Positions 1 through 14,763 are shown, counted from the stretch's first letter. The stretch: 64,000 nucleotides of DNA from Albula goreensis (GCA_022829145.1 CM040741.1:40594534-40658533), one strand, 5' to 3'. Program-made: numbers and translations. Notes: generated by a model not told the origin, from the sequence alone.

Positions 1-623
1 CCAACAGAAATAATAACAACCAATGTACATACTGTTTAATGATAATATCAACAGAGAAAGAATGCACTAATATTTGTTCATTTCAGCTGTATTTTACTTT
101 TGCAGATTTTAGAACACTACATGTGTTGTTTGTTTATATTCATGTCTTTACAGCAAGAATTACATTCATACCACATGCACCTATTAAAATCCTGAAAACT
201 CCTCCTCTTCACTGTTAGTCAATAAATACATTTGATCTTAGTGCAGATGTATTCAGGCAAATATTATCATCTGACAGAGAAAATGCCACACAATATCCTT
301 TCTGTGGTCAAAGACACTCAAATTATTGGTCAAGACATTCAGATTTTAAGATCAAATTCTTTTGTGCACCAAGACCACAGGGCAGGTGTTGCATTTGAAT
401 AAAAAAGGTGGGACTTGTATCCAAGCAGAGGAGACAACTGTTGTGGTCATCCAGATAACCTGTCTGTTCACCCCTGTGTGAGCAGCTCGCCCTGCCTGTA
501 GTCACATCAGCCGTGTATGAGATAAGATCCTTGTCATGACTGGTTTTGGCTGCTCTGTATCAGTTAAGCCTCCAACAGCAGCCCTGTTGTAACCATGTCC
601 CTCTCATCTGCTGTGGTCACCAG
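1..623 (+). other. nup188: intron of nup188 (partial)
   Basis: No open frame of conserved character, RNA gene or repeat structure is visible. It ends in a pyrimidine-containing tract and a CAG acceptor at 621-623. It is the 3' part of the nup188 intron that crosses the left edge of the window. Confidence 0.7.
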
Positions 624-3600
624 ATGTGATCCTCCACTGTGAGAGAGTGAAGCCCATCCTGGACCTGGTGCACAAGGTGATCAGCACCGACTGGACTGTG
701 TCCGACTGCCTGCTGCCCATCACCTCCCGCATCTACATGCTTCTGCAGAGGTGAGCAGACTGTGAGGAGATGGCCTTTGGTTCAAATCCCAGCCAGAGCA
801 CCTCTGCTGTATGCTGAATTCAGTGTTTATGCATTTACTATGAACTGGACATAACTCCCACCCATTTCAGATGAAAGTGTGTGCAGATGGGCGTCATGGT
901 GAATAACAGACTGCATGCTGTCCCATTTGCATGTGTAATATCAGGCCTCCGCTGTCCCAACATCACTGTAAATCCTACACATGCAAAGCCTCCTTCATGC
1001 ATGCTCCCAGTCGAAGCTTAATGTTAACTTCCTTATTTTAATAACTGTATACCTTTAATGACTGCAGCCTTTTTACCCTTGCTTGTGCAAGGAGATTAGA
1101 AGGGCCAAAAGTGTGGGCTTGAAGAAGGCAGTAACTGTGAAGTTGAAAGGTACTGAATGTCGCCCTTGATAAGGGTGCCAAACATGTTAGAAATGTGTTT
1201 CTGTTGTCAGAATATGAGGACCCTATTGATTCTGTGAATTTCCTATTTAGACTGACCTCAGTGATAAACCCCCCTGTGGATGTGATTGCCTCCTGTGTGA
1301 ACTGCCTAAGTGTGCTAGCTGCAAGGATGCCTGGGAAGGTAAGTGGCATGGAACAGATTTCGAGTTTGTCATGGAAACACAAGAGAAGGCAATGTTTTCA
1401 ACTGCAACATTCTTTTCTTCTAGGTTTGGTCCAGCTTGCACCACACTGGTTTCCTTCCTTTTGCTTCCACCCCCCTGACCAACATGGCACAGTCCATCAG
1501 GTGAGCCTCTGCTCTTTGACTAACCTGATATACTTTGTTCTGGACACAAGTTTGAGGGTGAAAAACATTTGTCTATATTCTGAAAAATTAAGTTACCGAT
1601 TATATATTAGAATTTTCTGACATGGTAGATGAAATTAATACATATTATGTATGTAACTCTTTGCCTTGTCCATGTGTCTCTAGTGCTGAGGGCATGAAGG
1701 CAGGTAACTATGGCAACCTCCTAGTCCTGATTGAGCAGCCACGGGGCGAGTATCCGGTGACCATCGCTTTCCTGCGCCTCATCACCACCCTTGTTAAGGT
1801 CAGAGAATGACTCATTACTCTAGCCTTAGCACCATGCTAGTTAGGCTGATTTCATCCTGAACAGATATTGACATATTGTCCATTTATCACTGAATTCAGC
1901 TGTAACCCTTACTGGGCCTCTTTGTGCCCATACCTATAATATTGTTTTATCTGATGCATGTTTTTTTTTCTTGTTCAGGGTCAGTTGGGAAGCACCCAGA
2001 ACAAAGGCCTGATCCCGTGTGTGCTTCTGGTTCTGAAGGAAATGCTGCCCACCTACCACAAGTGGCGTTACAATACCTATGGAGTGAGGGAGAGGATAGG
2101 TATGTGTGGGAAAACATAGATCTAACCCGCCTTTCTTTCTCATGGATCATTCACTGCAGTATATTTCAGCTTCACTATGTGTGTAAAGGCCAAATCCTAC
2201 ATGGGGTTTTATGTGTTTTGGTGCTTGTTGTGTGAGCAGTCAGTTGTGGTGAAGGGAAGGAACTCTTCATTTCTGTGCACTGAAACCGCTTCTCATCCCT
2301 TCCCATCACCCATCATCCTTCCAGGCTGCCTGATCCTGGAGCTGATTCATGCCATTCTCAACCTGAGTCCTGAGGGAGAGTCACAAGGAAGGTAGGGATG
2401 CTGGAACTCTCTTCTTGATGCTGTCATAGTTCTGTCAGTGATAACTGGTTAACTCTTGATCAATCTACCTCCCCCCCCTACAGCACTCCCAGTCTCCAAT
2501 CGCTCTGTATCTACAGCCTGGCTAACACCGATGCTGGCCAGGCTGTGGTCAACATCATGGGCATCGGAGTGGACACCATCGATGTCGTCCTGGCCGCTCA
2601 GCCCAGCAGGTCAGCTCCATATACCTTTTCTGACTTGTTACAGAAGGTGGGATGTAGAGTTGTATTTGTACTGGTGCACGCTTGATCTAACTCATACCCT
2701 GCCCACCCCTTACAGTGGTGGGTCAGAGGGACCAGGCCAGATCCTCATCCAGACAGTGAAGCTGGCCTTCTCTGTTACCAACAATGTGATCCGACTGAAG
2801 CCCCCGTCTGATGTGGTGTCGCCACTGGAGCAGGCCCTGACACAGCATGGTGAGGACAGCGCCCCCTAGAGTGTTTCTTTAAATGCTAGGCATGGAATGT
2901 AAATCTCAGATTGAACTACACCACTGAACATTATTAAAAGTGTGATTCCTGCACCACTGAGACATAGTGGATTGGTAATGTCAGTGTATTTGCCGACTTC
3001 TACAAATTAATACAAATCAACATTCTATTTTCCCTATATGTGTACACCATATCACAGCTTGAAAAGCAAAACTTCTCAAAAATGTTTGTGATGAGTGCAA
3101 GGTGTTATTGCTTACATTTTGTTTTGAAAGTTATATTGCCAAATACATGATACAGCAGTCGTTTTTTCTGCCAGGTGGACAGTTAATTATCAGTTAAGTT
3201 GCCTCACTCCACAATAGCTCAAGCAACATTACTGACTGAGTGAAGTTTTTAAAGAACGTATTTACTGCTGCACCTAATTTATACTTTGCCATGCAATATT
3301 TCATAACGATCCCAATTTACCTGAATGATACATTTTTGGTCTAAAACTGATGAAATTTTTCATTTCAGGCGGCCATGGCAACAACCTAATCGCAGTCCTG
3401 GCAAAGTACATCTACCATAAACATGATCCAGCACTGCCACGCCTGGCCATACAGCTCCTGAAGAGACTGGCCACGGTAACTGACTTCACCCGACATTCTG
3501 CAGGCCTAATTTTAAACAATAAATATAAGTATTTCACACTCTGCTTTAAATAGATGTCAGGTCTCCTTTGAAGACGATTTCTTTTTACTGTTCCAAGTTA

Positions 3601-6600
3601 AATAAAATGTAGAGTTTGTTTACTTTTGTCATCCAGCAATGTATTATGAGCTGTATTTATATACAAACACGGTACAAAAAAATGAAAAATGAAGTGATAA
3701 TATTAATGACTCATGAATCATGATCAAATGGTTAAATAGACTTTTCTCAGATGCAGGTGGGTTGTTCAGATGCTCTAAATTGTTTAAAGCTAAATAAACC
3801 AGTCCAACTGGGGGAGTACTGGTTGTCTTGGAGAAACTACATGGAGCAGCCAGTTAAAACCAATGGTCTAATGTCATGTCGTACATTACATTAGGTTATG
3901 GTCATCTTGTTTAACTGAAGTTAAACAGCATAATGCATTTTCCAGAGGGACAATGGCACTGTTGTTGCACTGAAGCTGCACAGCAGGCCCGCACTGTTTA
4001 TGTGGACTCATTTAAACAGAGCCATTCATGGCTGTCAATATCAAATGTTAGCCGTCATGGTTAGTACACAGATGCTGTAATGACTGGACTCTGTTTGCAG
4101 GTGGCCCCCATGTCAGTGTATGCCTGCCTGGGCAGTGATGCTGCAGCAATTCGAGACGCTTTCCTGACCCGACTGCAGAGCAAGACCGAAGACGTGAGAA
4201 TCAAGGTCATGACCTTGGAGTTTTTGACAGTTGCCGTTGAAACGCAGCCTGGCCTGATCGAACTTTTCCTCAACCTGGAAGTGAAGGATGGGCCAGAGGG
4301 GTCTAAGGTGAGTACTTAAATCATTGTAATTGACAGGCTTTGATATGCCTGTGGCTGTGTAACATAAGTCCTTGTTAAGTAAATTGATGTGACTTGCATG
4401 TCAATCCAGTTTATGGATGACTGAGACTGCGTGCGTGCTCGTGTGGGCATGTGCACACATGTAAGACTTGTTTATGCAGTATAGTGATGCAGTGACCTCT
4501 TGCACGCAGGAGTTTCTGTTGGGGGAGTGGAGTTGTCTACAAGTGGTGCTGGACCTGATTGACTCCAGACAACAGGGGAAATACTGGTGTCCCCCACTGC
4601 TGCACCGGGCTGCCCTGGCCTTCCTCCACGCCCTGTGGCAGGACCGGCGGGAGAGCGCTATCTCAGTGCTGCGCACCAAGTGAGTGCCGCACCCCGACCC
4701 ACCAGCACTGAGATCTCTGCATCATGTGCTCACACTGACATCATGTATGATGTGCGTGATTACATTATAAGTTGTGTTCTGGTGTATGGGCTGACTGTTA
4801 TCTAACCTCTTTATTCATGGGTGAATGGATTGTCAATTTATTTTCATAACTTTCCATCCTGCACTGTGGCTGCCACTCACATAATGATTTTGTGCATGTG
4901 TGTGGTGGTGCACACCCATTAGAATGGAATATGTAATATATAATATTATAGACATAATAGTTGACTTGATATCAAATAGAATTCCATTTTAAATGTTCAT
5001 TTGAATGTTCTCTTGCAGAGAGAAATTTTGGGAGAATCTTACAACAACTCTCTTTGGAACCCTTCCTTCCCCCTCTGATACAACTGAGGTAAGAGTTCTG
5101 TCTCTTAACAGGTGCTTAAATTAATCAGTGCATCACTGTTTTAGGGCTCTGTGGCGATTAATAACACATTGAAAGGGTGTTGGCATCATCTGTAAAAACT
5201 CTGTTCCGCTGCACACTTATTTTTGTGTTGTTTATTTTTGTTTTCCAGCCTTGCGTTCTTGAAACATGTGCCTTCGTCATGAAAATCATTGGCCTTGAAA
5301 TCTACTACGTTGTAAGGTAAAGTTATTTTATTAATATATAATTAAAAAAATACAGCCCCCTGTATACTGCGTCATCGTCACATTTTGTTTTTTCATATTT
5401 GTGGATGCTACTCAGCACAATTTGTCATTGTAAGATTTATGGCCTTTATTTTTAGTGGCTCTCTGGAGCAGTCTCTCAAGGACACCCTGAAGAAGTTCTC
5501 TGCTGGGAAGCGCTATGAGTACTGGTCCCAGTACGTGAAATCTCTGGTGTGCCACATAGCTGAGACAGAGGAAGATGGCATCCACTCCTTTCCTGAGTGC
5601 CAGATGCTCATCTCAGCTTGGAGAATGCTACTCATTCTGTCCACCAGCCATGTAAGTCACTTCCTGTGCTGCCGTTATGTCACTTCCTTCTTTCACTATG
5701 GCCACAGTAAAGCTGCTGCCCCTGATCACATTTGCAGCTAGACTGTTGTAACAGTACCAAGGATGATATTTCCCCTTTTGATGTTGCCTCAATGCCATTG
5801 TGAAATGTGCATGTACTGTTCTGAGTGGTTTTATGCACGTTGTCTTTTCTACTCAGTCCGATGTGATGCAACTGACCGATGACTCCACCCGACTGAAGCT
5901 CTTCATGGATGTGTTAGAGGGGACCAAAGCTGCTGTGAGTCATTAATCGTACTGTTGAAAGTGCAGAACAAGTACTAATCATTCAAATTAAGTATTTATA
6001 AAAATTGAAACAATATTGATGTGTTGTAAATCCTTAAATTCGATATTAATTGCATATTGTCAGAAGATATGCATTGTTTTGGACATTGTCAGTACTCATT
6101 ATCCCTCAGAAAATACTTCTGGTTGTATTTTTTGCTATGGCAAAAAAAGGTTTAACACTTGATGGCCAAACATGGTAACATGTGCTGAGTTTCCAACTGT
6201 ATAAGGTGAAACTACCTGGATTTTAGCTTCCTTCACCCCTGGTCCTCTGCTGTCTCTACAGCTGCTAGTGCCCATGTCAGTGCCTTGCTTACGGCTTGGA
6301 TCCATGATGGCCACACTGCTGCTTATCCTCCTCAAACACTGGAAAAGGTTGGTGTTTTATCTCGGGAAAGTCTTACAGTGCTGTCTGGAGTGTTTTGCTG
6401 CTGTCATGGATGTACACACTGACTGAGCAACTCTACAGTTGTCACGTATTCCCCTAGACTTTCGTTAACAACCATTTTCCCCCTCTTCGATTTCTCCTTC
6501 ATTTCTTTTCATCACCTGTCCTCTCTCTTCTCTTCCTCCTCTTCCCTCCCTCCTCAGCGTGGTGGCGTCGGCTCCTGATGTGCTTCTCCCATTGTCACTG

Positions 6601-9600
6601 ATCCTGGAGAGCATCCTGCAGGCGGACCAGCAACTGATGGAGAGGACCAAGGCCAAAGTGTTCTCTGCTCTTATATCCATCCTACAGATCCAGGGCCTAA
6701 GCGGTGAGCTTGTGTGCATTTGCACAATAAAACCGCACTCCTCCTAATCAAATAGGTGTAAGCCTGAGTGTGTGTAGTGTATATAGCTTAACCATGCTTA
6801 CTGATTGGTCAGGTGGAGAGATCTCCCAGCTGCCCCAGCTCCTGCTCTGCGTGTGTGAGACGGTGCAGGATGAGGCCCTGGCGCTGATGGACAGCACGCG
6901 TCACCTGGCTCTGGTGGGGGACGCCCCTGAGGACAAGGACAGCATGGAGACGGACGCAGCGCCCCGGACCCTGCATCAGGACCAGAGAGACGGGGTGAGA
7001 GACGCCATAACATAATGACTGCTTTCGCTTGGCATCTGTGTGCCTTTGCTGTCATGAGGTTGCTTTTTTACATCAGCATTTCTTGTCTTAGTCCTTTCCA
7101 TATTTAGTGTATTCTTTTATGAAAGATCTCTTTAAACCTATCAGGGTTTGAGTGCTCTGAGAACACTGAATTAGGACTAGGTGTTCATGCTCCCTCAGGT
7201 GTGTTTGCAGTTTTGGCCCCTGCCACTCCCAGCTGGATGTTTATTTATTGTCTTTGTATTCATTAAGTCTAATTCACTTCCCCAGCCTTCTAAGTATGCA
7301 TGCATGAGTTTCTACTGAAGGGGTGTGTGAGTGTTTTTTTCACTGTGCTTAGTCTCTCTTGTAGATATTTAAATCAACTGTGCTGTGTGTCTCATGAAGG
7401 TGTATAATATAAGCATGTATAAGGTTAGGTGCTTTGATTGATTTGATGCTGCAGTCTTTTCATTGTGCTTTTTGTGTACTAGTTTAGGAATTGATTGTTC
7501 TCTGTCTCTACTGAAGGTGTGTGTGCTGGCCCTGCACCTGGCGAAGGAGCTGTGCAGAGTGGATGAGGATGGGGAACACTGGCCTCTGGTGATGCGCAAG
7601 CTGCCGGTCCTGCCCTCGGTCCTAAGTGCCCTGGAGCTCAGCCTGCGTGTCAAACAGAACCTCTACTTCACCGAGGCCACACTACACCTGCTGCTCACCC
7701 TCGCACGCACCCCACAGGTGAGCACCAAGCCAGTACACTCACAGTCACCACCCTTGGCATCAGACATACACTGAACACAATGATGAAGCAAATGACACAG
7801 GAAAATAACATCACTCAGTTCAAAAAGTGTTCTCATGAATTTTGCAGGGCTTGGTGTTTCCACTTGCCCTGCTGCCAGCCATGGGTAAAATCCCCTTGTG
7901 GCCATTAACCAGCAGCTTTGGAGGGTGTCCACTTTAACACTCAAACTGAGTTGGCTTTGACTTTTGTGTAGCACACTACATTTGCCATTTAGCACTCAGA
8001 GCTTGGCATCACATGACACCTAAAAACTAAATTACATACTAAACCAGCCCATAAGTTTTTTTCAAAGAAAGTTCTTTCATTGTTTTATCATCTCCAGCCC
8101 TGTCGTTGTACTTCAGACATACTGTACATTGGGCTGCTAGTTTGCAATGGCATCTGTATAAGCCGTGCTGCTGTAGCTCTGAAATACCTGACCTGTATGG
8201 CAGCGCTGTCGCCGGGGTGTGGTATAAAATGGCTGACAGTATTGGTCTTCCTCAGGGAGCCGCAGCGGTGGCTGGGGCTGGCGTGATCCAGAGCATCTGC
8301 CTCCCCCTGCTGAGTGTGTATGAGATTACCACCAACGGAGCCTCGCAGGTGAGCGCCGGGTAGAGCACTGACTTTACCTGCCGTGTGTGTTCTTTCCCTT
8401 TCTAAAGAAAATAGTAACAAACTGTTTTTATGGGGGAGCACTCAATGTCACTTTACAAAGAGTAGCAAAAAAAAACAGTCACTGTCAGCTGTTAAATCAC
8501 TGTCAGATGTTAAAAATAATTTAAAAGCCTGGGTGAAGAGATGTGTTTATAATGGTGGAGGTAGGTAGTGCAGTCTCTAGTGGAAAAAATATTCTATAGC
8601 TTGGGAGCAAAAGCTAAAATCATGAATAATGAGAGTGGACAGTCAAGAGGGAGGAACAAAGAGTTCATCACAGGAGTGTAGTAAATAAAATTGTGGGGTG
8701 TATTTTTTTAAAGGATGTCAGTAATATAATAGTACCAGCCTTCTAATCATCCTTTCTCTCCCTCCACAGAGTTCTGGTTTCTCCAGGAAGTCCCAGGACA
8801 CTCCGTCCTGGCCAGGGGTGTACCGGCTCTGCATGTCCCTGATGGAAAGTCTGCTCAAGACGCTGCGTTACAATTTTGTCAACGAGGCGCTGGACTTTGT
8901 GGGAGTACACCAAGAGCGCATCCTGCAGGTATGCTTTGGGTATGCTTACTGAGGGTGGTGCTGCAGTGAGAGTGACTGACTGTTCCTCAGTGTTTGATGG
9001 TGTGACTGAATTTGACACCATCTCTCTCTGTCTCAGTGTTTGAATGCAGTGCGGACGGTGCAGAGCTTGGCCTGTCTGGATGAAGCAGACCACACGGTGG
9101 GCTTCCTGCTGCAGCTCTCCAGCTTCTGCAAGGAATGGCAGTTCCACTTACCGCAGCTCCTGCATGACGTTCAGGTGAGATTCCCTCGCCTGACCAAGAC
9201 ATATAAATCTTTCTGACTTCTCATGATCCAAAAATGTTACTGTTTGATCACCAACTCCATGAAATCTCCATTTCAACGTTTCAACATTCCAAATACAGAT
9301 ACAAAGAGAAAATGTGAGCAGAAATACGACTGACTGCTTGATAAATCAGTGAGGCAGTAAAAATGAGACTTCCTCCTTTTGCAGAGATGGATGGTGCTAC
9401 AGCCTGTTGCCTCTCACTTGATGACTTAGCCAGTTGTCTTGTAATTTTTTGGACTCTACTGTGAAAAGCGAACATTGAGTTCTTGTGGTTAAAATGTTTC
9501 CACAGGCACCAAGTTTGAATGAAGCTGCACAAAGCAGGTTAAATCCAGGCGAAAACCTCAAAGGGAGCATTTAATGACCATGACACATTAATGTTTTGAA

Positions 9601-11968
9601 TAGCGTGTAATGACCGCTACCACAAACATCTTCAAAGTTCTTTATAAAAACGAATGTGCCAGATGGACAAGGTCTTGAAGTCTCCATGACTGACGGACCA
9701 GCTTTGAAAATTTAATTGAAAATAGTGAGAAAATGGAAAGCCGTGTAACTGCTTCTGATTTTCAAATTTAATGTTTCATGACGATGATGGCAGCTTTTTG
9801 GAAGTCTTTCAAGTGTTTGATACAAACCCCTCTGAACATCTAGTCCTTTCATCTCTATGTTTGAGTGTATGCCCATATGTTTTAAGATGGTCTGGTCTTA
9901 GTAGATTTTAAGTGTGTAGCGGTGCCTGTCAATATTTTTGTAGTTGTAAAAAGGCACCTTGATGAGAGGTGGCAGACTAATATGTTGCCAGGTTGTGGGT
10001 TTTGCATGTTACCATGTGTCTTTTCAGAATTGGAAAAATAAAGTACTATTTGTAATTTTCACAATCTTTATTGCTCATTTAATTTGTGACAATTATAGCA
10101 GATTTCAGTAAAGCTGTACGAATTGGCGTAAGTGTGTTTATTTCTTAAGCTCATACTAATGGCTGCATACTCTGTCAGTAGTTGGACTGCATGTTATTGA
10201 TCATAATATAAGCACAACCTCAATGTTGATTTGATAATGAGAATTAAGAACTGTTTATTTGTTTGTGGCAGGTCAATCTCTGTTACCTGTGCCAGACATG
10301 TACATACCTTCTCCACAGCAAGAAAATGCTCCATCACTATCTCCAGGTAAGGAAGCCTGTCTTCCTCTTTATATATGTAAAGATATTCTGCCAAATGGCA
10401 TCTAACCTGTTGTATTTGTATTTTATCTAAATATGTTGTGTTTGCAATGCATAATCATTAATGGAAAACCAAAAACTGCATTCCTGTTTTGCTCAGACGA
10501 AGAACGGAGACGCGTTGCCCCCAGGACCCCTACCTCGGGCCCAGCGGGGATCCCAGACGCCCTCGAAGCAAGCGCCTGGGGCGGGTGGTGGGGAGAGGGA
10601 GGAGGCGGAGCAGAAGGCCCTGCTGGCTGTGCAGTGCAGCCTGCTGAAGATCCTGAGCAAGACACTCGCAACCCTGCAGCACTTCACCCCTGACTGCTGT
10701 CAGATCCTGCTGGATCAGGTAACTTCTACTGCAGCACCGATGATGCACGTGCAACTTCAAAGAAACGACACTCCTTCAGTGTACACACCTCCTAAAAATC
10801 TGATCCTTATCTGATCATTGCACATTTTAAATGCAAAATTCATTGTCAAAACTAAATTGCAAACTTGAGAGAAGTGTTTGAAAATGTATTTCCCATTGAG
10901 ATCAAATCCCAGAACAGACTAAGTACACTTGTTTGTAAGAAATTTAGCAGCTGTGACAAATGACTTTAGAGCATACTACATGTAATGGCATAGTGATTAT
11001 TTGGATCCACATTTAAATCATAGAACTTTCCTCTGGAGGAAGTTTACTTTTGCTTCATCTTACACATCTCTTGTATTTTCCTTGTGGTACTCTACAGTCC
11101 CTAGACCTGGCAGAATACCGTACCCTGTTTGTATTGAGCTTCACCACGCCTGCCTTTGAATCTGACGTTGCTCCCTCATTTGGAACTCTTCTGGCCACCA
11201 TCAATGTAGCCCTAAGCATGCTGGGAGAGGTAAGATGGCATGATCAACTGCAGTTAATGTTTCAAAAGCTGGTGTTTAAGCTTCGCCTGAAAATGTATTG
11301 GTGAATAATAGGCTGGTTGTGTATGCATTTTACTGACTTCCTGCCCTGTTTGTTTGTTTGCAGATTGAGAAAAAGAAAGAGCCAGCTTCCCTGAGTGTTG
11401 GATCTTTGGCATCATCTGAGGAAACTCAAGCTCTAAAGTAAGAAGAATCCCAAACATTTATATGAGGTAGAAAATGAGTTCCCTCGTCAGTTTACACTCG
11501 TCTCTCTTCACTCAGGTCCCTGCTGGTGTTCACCATGGAGAACTGCTTCTATGTGCTGATCTCTCAGGCAGTGCGCTACCTGAAGGACCCCACTGTGCAC
11601 CTGAGAGACAAACAGCGGATGAAGCAGGAGCTAAGCTCAGAGCTGGTGGGTTGCCACTTCCCCACACTGTGTTAATCACCTAGTTGTGTTTTAGACCCTG
11701 TTTTAGGTAACAACTTATTGGCAACATTACATCATAATTGTGATGGTTGGCTGTTTGATTGGAATTTCTCTTTTCTCGTCAACCTCAGAGCACACTTCTG
11801 TCCAGTTTGTCCCGTTACTTCCGACGTGGATCCCCCTCATCACCAGCCAGTGGGCTGCTCCCCTTCCCCCAGAGCAAGCCCTCCACTCCAGGTACCAAAG
11901 GGGGTCCTGAGGGCCAGGAACCCTTCATCCAGCTGGTGCAGGCCTTTGTCCGGCATGTCCAGAGATAG
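624..11968 (+). CDS. nup188: nucleoporin NUP188, C-terminal 28 exons
   Basis: NUP188 is a large alpha-helical scaffold of the nuclear pore inner ring that partners NUP93. Exons (all GT-AG, phases checked): 624-750, 1251-1338, 1424-1500, 1684-1798, 1979-2099, 2325-2391, 2484-2609, 2716-2849, 3369-3475, 4101-4307, 4510-4679, 5019-5088, 5249-5316, 5456-5651, 5857-5934, 6262-6347, 6558-6703, 6813-6994, 7517-7717, 8256-8348, 8770-8928, 9037-9174, 10272-10346, 10497-10718, 11098-11229, 11364-11437, 11516-11645, 11789-11968. They join to about 1,188 residues without a stop; human NUP188 is about 1,749 residues, so roughly the N-terminal third lies outside. Near-identical blocks to human NUP188 include VETQPGLIELFLNLEVKDG (exon 4101), NAVRTVQSLACL (9037) and the C-terminus LIQLVQAFVRH. 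No transmembrane or catalytic motif is expected or seen. Acidic, Ser-rich variable loops lie at 6,900-6,990 and 10,500-10,600. No disabling change was found. Confidence 0.96.
8450..8745. repeat. possible dispersed repeat in nup188 intron
   Basis: The wording of this stretch (…GCCTGGGTGAAGAGATGTGTTTATAA…CTTGGGAGCAAAAGC…) resembles a dispersed repeat I associate with teleost introns. No terminal inverted repeats, target duplication or coding frame could be confirmed. A repeat-library comparison would decide; treat this as a pointer only. Confidence 0.3.
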
Positions 11969-13580
11969 GAGGGCGCCCTCTGCTGGGTGCTGCATCTCTT
12001 TTCTAATGTGTGATCCTCACCCCCGCATTCTGCTCAGGAACAAGGCATTCTGGGCAGTCTCACAGGGATGCCTACAAACTGTACAGCCACAAGGCTGCCT
12101 GTGGCTTTCAGTGGGAAATGTGGCATGGCTTGCAGAAGCCAGGGATAACAATGGAGCAATTCATGCAAGCATCAGTGGCTAACAATATTCCAAACCTCAT
12201 CGCTACAGCAACAGACAACACAAAGCATCCAGACACTTCAGGGCATTCAGTGAACGGAGTAAAATGACAGATCCATTTTGCGATACACATAAAGCTTGAA
12301 TTTACAATGTGACAAGATACAATATTTGGACAGGCATCAGATGTTCACAATGCTGCCGTATGTTGGCTTTTGAACATCATCTTCTTGTGCCATTGGTTTT
12401 ATTTTCGAAATCTGGAACTGTTTTTGTCTCGGCCAAACAAATGGAACTTAAAACCTGAATGTGCAATTTCTTACAGGTTCAGTTACTCATCCCTTTTATT
12501 TTAACTGAAGAATGAGATCACTCATGGTGTATATCCATCATTACTTGAAACAACAGCCTCTAAGGATGTGGAACTTTTTTAACATGGAAAATGTTTTCTT
12601 TCTTTGTATTGGGATGTTTTGTTGACTGACATTTAAGTTGAAATGGGAACTAATGTTCAAACCAAATGTAGCCACTTTTCTATGGCATCTACTGCAGACT
12701 TGGGTGTTTCAATCAAGTGCTGTATGTGCTGGCCTTTAAAGCAGTGTATTTTTGTCAAAACATACGTATTGAGTGAAGTATTACTGCTTACAAAATGTAA
12801 ATTTAAGGCCAAAACTGCTTTGCGCTTTGATAGAGCCACCCGTTAGGTTTAGTGTCAAGAATATATATATATACATATCTATTTTTAAATAATTTATTCT
12901 ATACATAGAAAGTGTGTTAGAAAGAATGAGTATTTGAATATCATTAGAAGACTGTTTCATTCTCAGGGCTTCTGATACTATAGGTTTTGTATTTGATCAT
13001 TCTTGAAGGAAAATCTTGAAGGGAACAACATATGTTAGAAATATGTGCCTAACTCGGTGCTCCCATCCTCATTTTGTCAGTCCTCAATGCATTTCAAACA
13101 CTATTTTTGGTTTTGCTCTGCTCTGGCGATGACACAAGTCCTGCCAAACAGAACTGAGCTGATGGAAAGAATAGCCTTGACCAAGTATTTGGATAGGTTA
13201 GTTGGTCATTTGTGTATTTAGATGTAAACAACTTTAAACATGCATGTTCATGTGTAACCAAGTTTGCTTAGGGATTAGTTTAATCATCCTCTAGTATTCA
13301 TTTCCATTTTGTAATATGATACTTATAGTGCTTGGGCCTAAGGGTTGTTTCTGCTCTGTATTTTATTTTAACCATACTTAAAGCTTTGTTGTGCAGTGAC
13401 TGTGTGCATCTACTCATATGCCTATTATCACTTGTGTAAGGTTTACTTGTATGCTCTTGTAAATGTACTGTCAAAAATATTCAACATGGAATTTAAAACG
13501 AACTGCCAAATTTATATGTTTAACCTATTTTTGTCTTGTTACAGTTTGTTTATACAATAAAATTTTGTAGAACTGTTTTG
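11969..13580 (+). other. nup188: nup188 3' untranslated region
   Basis: AT-rich non-coding sequence follows the TAG at 11,966-11,968 with no further splice pattern. It includes a short AT dinucleotide run near 12,862-12,873. The end is set by the AATAAA at 13,556-13,561 followed by a GT-rich stretch. The exact cleavage site is not visible from sequence. Confidence 0.7.
13556..13561 (+). promoter_or_regulatory. nup188: poly(A) signal of nup188
   Basis: Canonical AATAAA about 1.59 kb after the stop codon, followed within 25 bases by T/G-rich sequence (TTTTGTAG...TGTTTTGTAG) suitable for cleavage. It is the best hexamer downstream of the nup188 stop. Confidence 0.65.
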
Positions 13581-14757
13581 TAGATGCTTTTTTGTAACAT
13601 GAACTAAGAAATTGTTTTCCTATGCTGGATCTTTTGTACATTCTCAAATGATTTTAGCTGGTTTTAGATAACTTTTAAATTTCTGAACAACTACATAAGG
13701 AATGTAAAAAACTTGCAATGTATATATACTGCCTACAAAAAAATTAATTACAACTTTACATGACTTTAATCCAGATATGTGAGACTTTGACCAATGAAAA
13801 TAACGTTCTTGAATAATAGCAATTTGGGTAAGTAAATGTGTTCCCCTGAGATTATTGTGCCCCGCTATGGCAATACCAGAAATCTGATGTTGTGGTTAGA
13901 CAAAATGCAGCTTGGAGCTCTTGAGATGACTACTTTGTTTGGCATGCACTTGTTGATTCCAACTGCTTCCACACACAAAGATGACATTCCCCAAGGCAAA
14001 TGACCAGACTCTCCAACTGCTGGTGCTTCTGCCCCAAAACCAAAAAAAGTCTGGCTAGCATTGAAGTGAAAAGCGAAATGTGTTGAGCATATATGTATTG
14101 AGTATGCCTCAGTATTATCTGTGTTTTACCATTTGTATTGCTAGGTCCATTTAGATGGCTATTTAGGTAAAGGTAGCTGAACTAGCTAGCTATGCACAAA
14201 GGTACTAATGCGTGCGCACAGCAACCAACAGCTACAGGTCACTTGACTGGAAAACATTTTCAGTAATAAAAATGAAAACGAGTTGGTTCTCTGTCTTCCA
14301 CTCATCTTTCTGTTGCACTCTGATTTGCCTTGCCTGGTGAAGTGCATGATTACACAGGGATTTTCTGCCTAGATCAAATTTGGAGTATTGGACAAGTGTG
14401 ACTGACTTTACCCTCAAAATTACCAGAGTTGTTTCCCACATTTCCCAAACTTACATACTGCACCTTTAAAATGTGACAAGATATGTAACCAATATGTCTA
14501 AATTACTACAGTTTTTAGTCACCATGTAAATCCACCAAACAGAAAATCAAAATGCTATTCTAATTATTCACTTTTAGACAATGTAGTGGTTGTAAAAAAA
14601 AAGGAGGAATACCAGAGAAACTGATTCTTAGAATTTTGTTTTGTTTTATAATAAAGTATCCAATATGAGGTCAGGCATTTTCGCAGCTAATAATCAAAAT
14701 TTCGAGTGGTAAAACAGTTGACAGACCTTTTAACCATTTTTTTAAGCAAAGCTGTCA
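13581..14757. other. intergenic gap between convergent nup188 and cdk5rap2
   Basis: The 3' ends of the two genes face each other here. The sequence is AT-rich, with no spliceable or long open frame and no recognisable RNA gene. Confidence 0.6.
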
Positions 14758-14763
14758 TTTAAT
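14758..14763 (-). promoter_or_regulatory. cdk5rap2: candidate poly(A) signal of cdk5rap2
   Basis: TTTAAT on the plus strand reads ATTAAA on the cdk5rap2 strand, about 500 bases after the predicted stop. No AATAAA was found on the minus strand between here and the stop, so the common variant hexamer is the best candidate. Confidence 0.35.

Noticed and set aside
779..789. B-box-like GGTTCAAATCC in the first nup188 intron
   Set aside because: No A box at the right distance and no cloverleaf potential, so neither a tRNA nor a SINE is supported.
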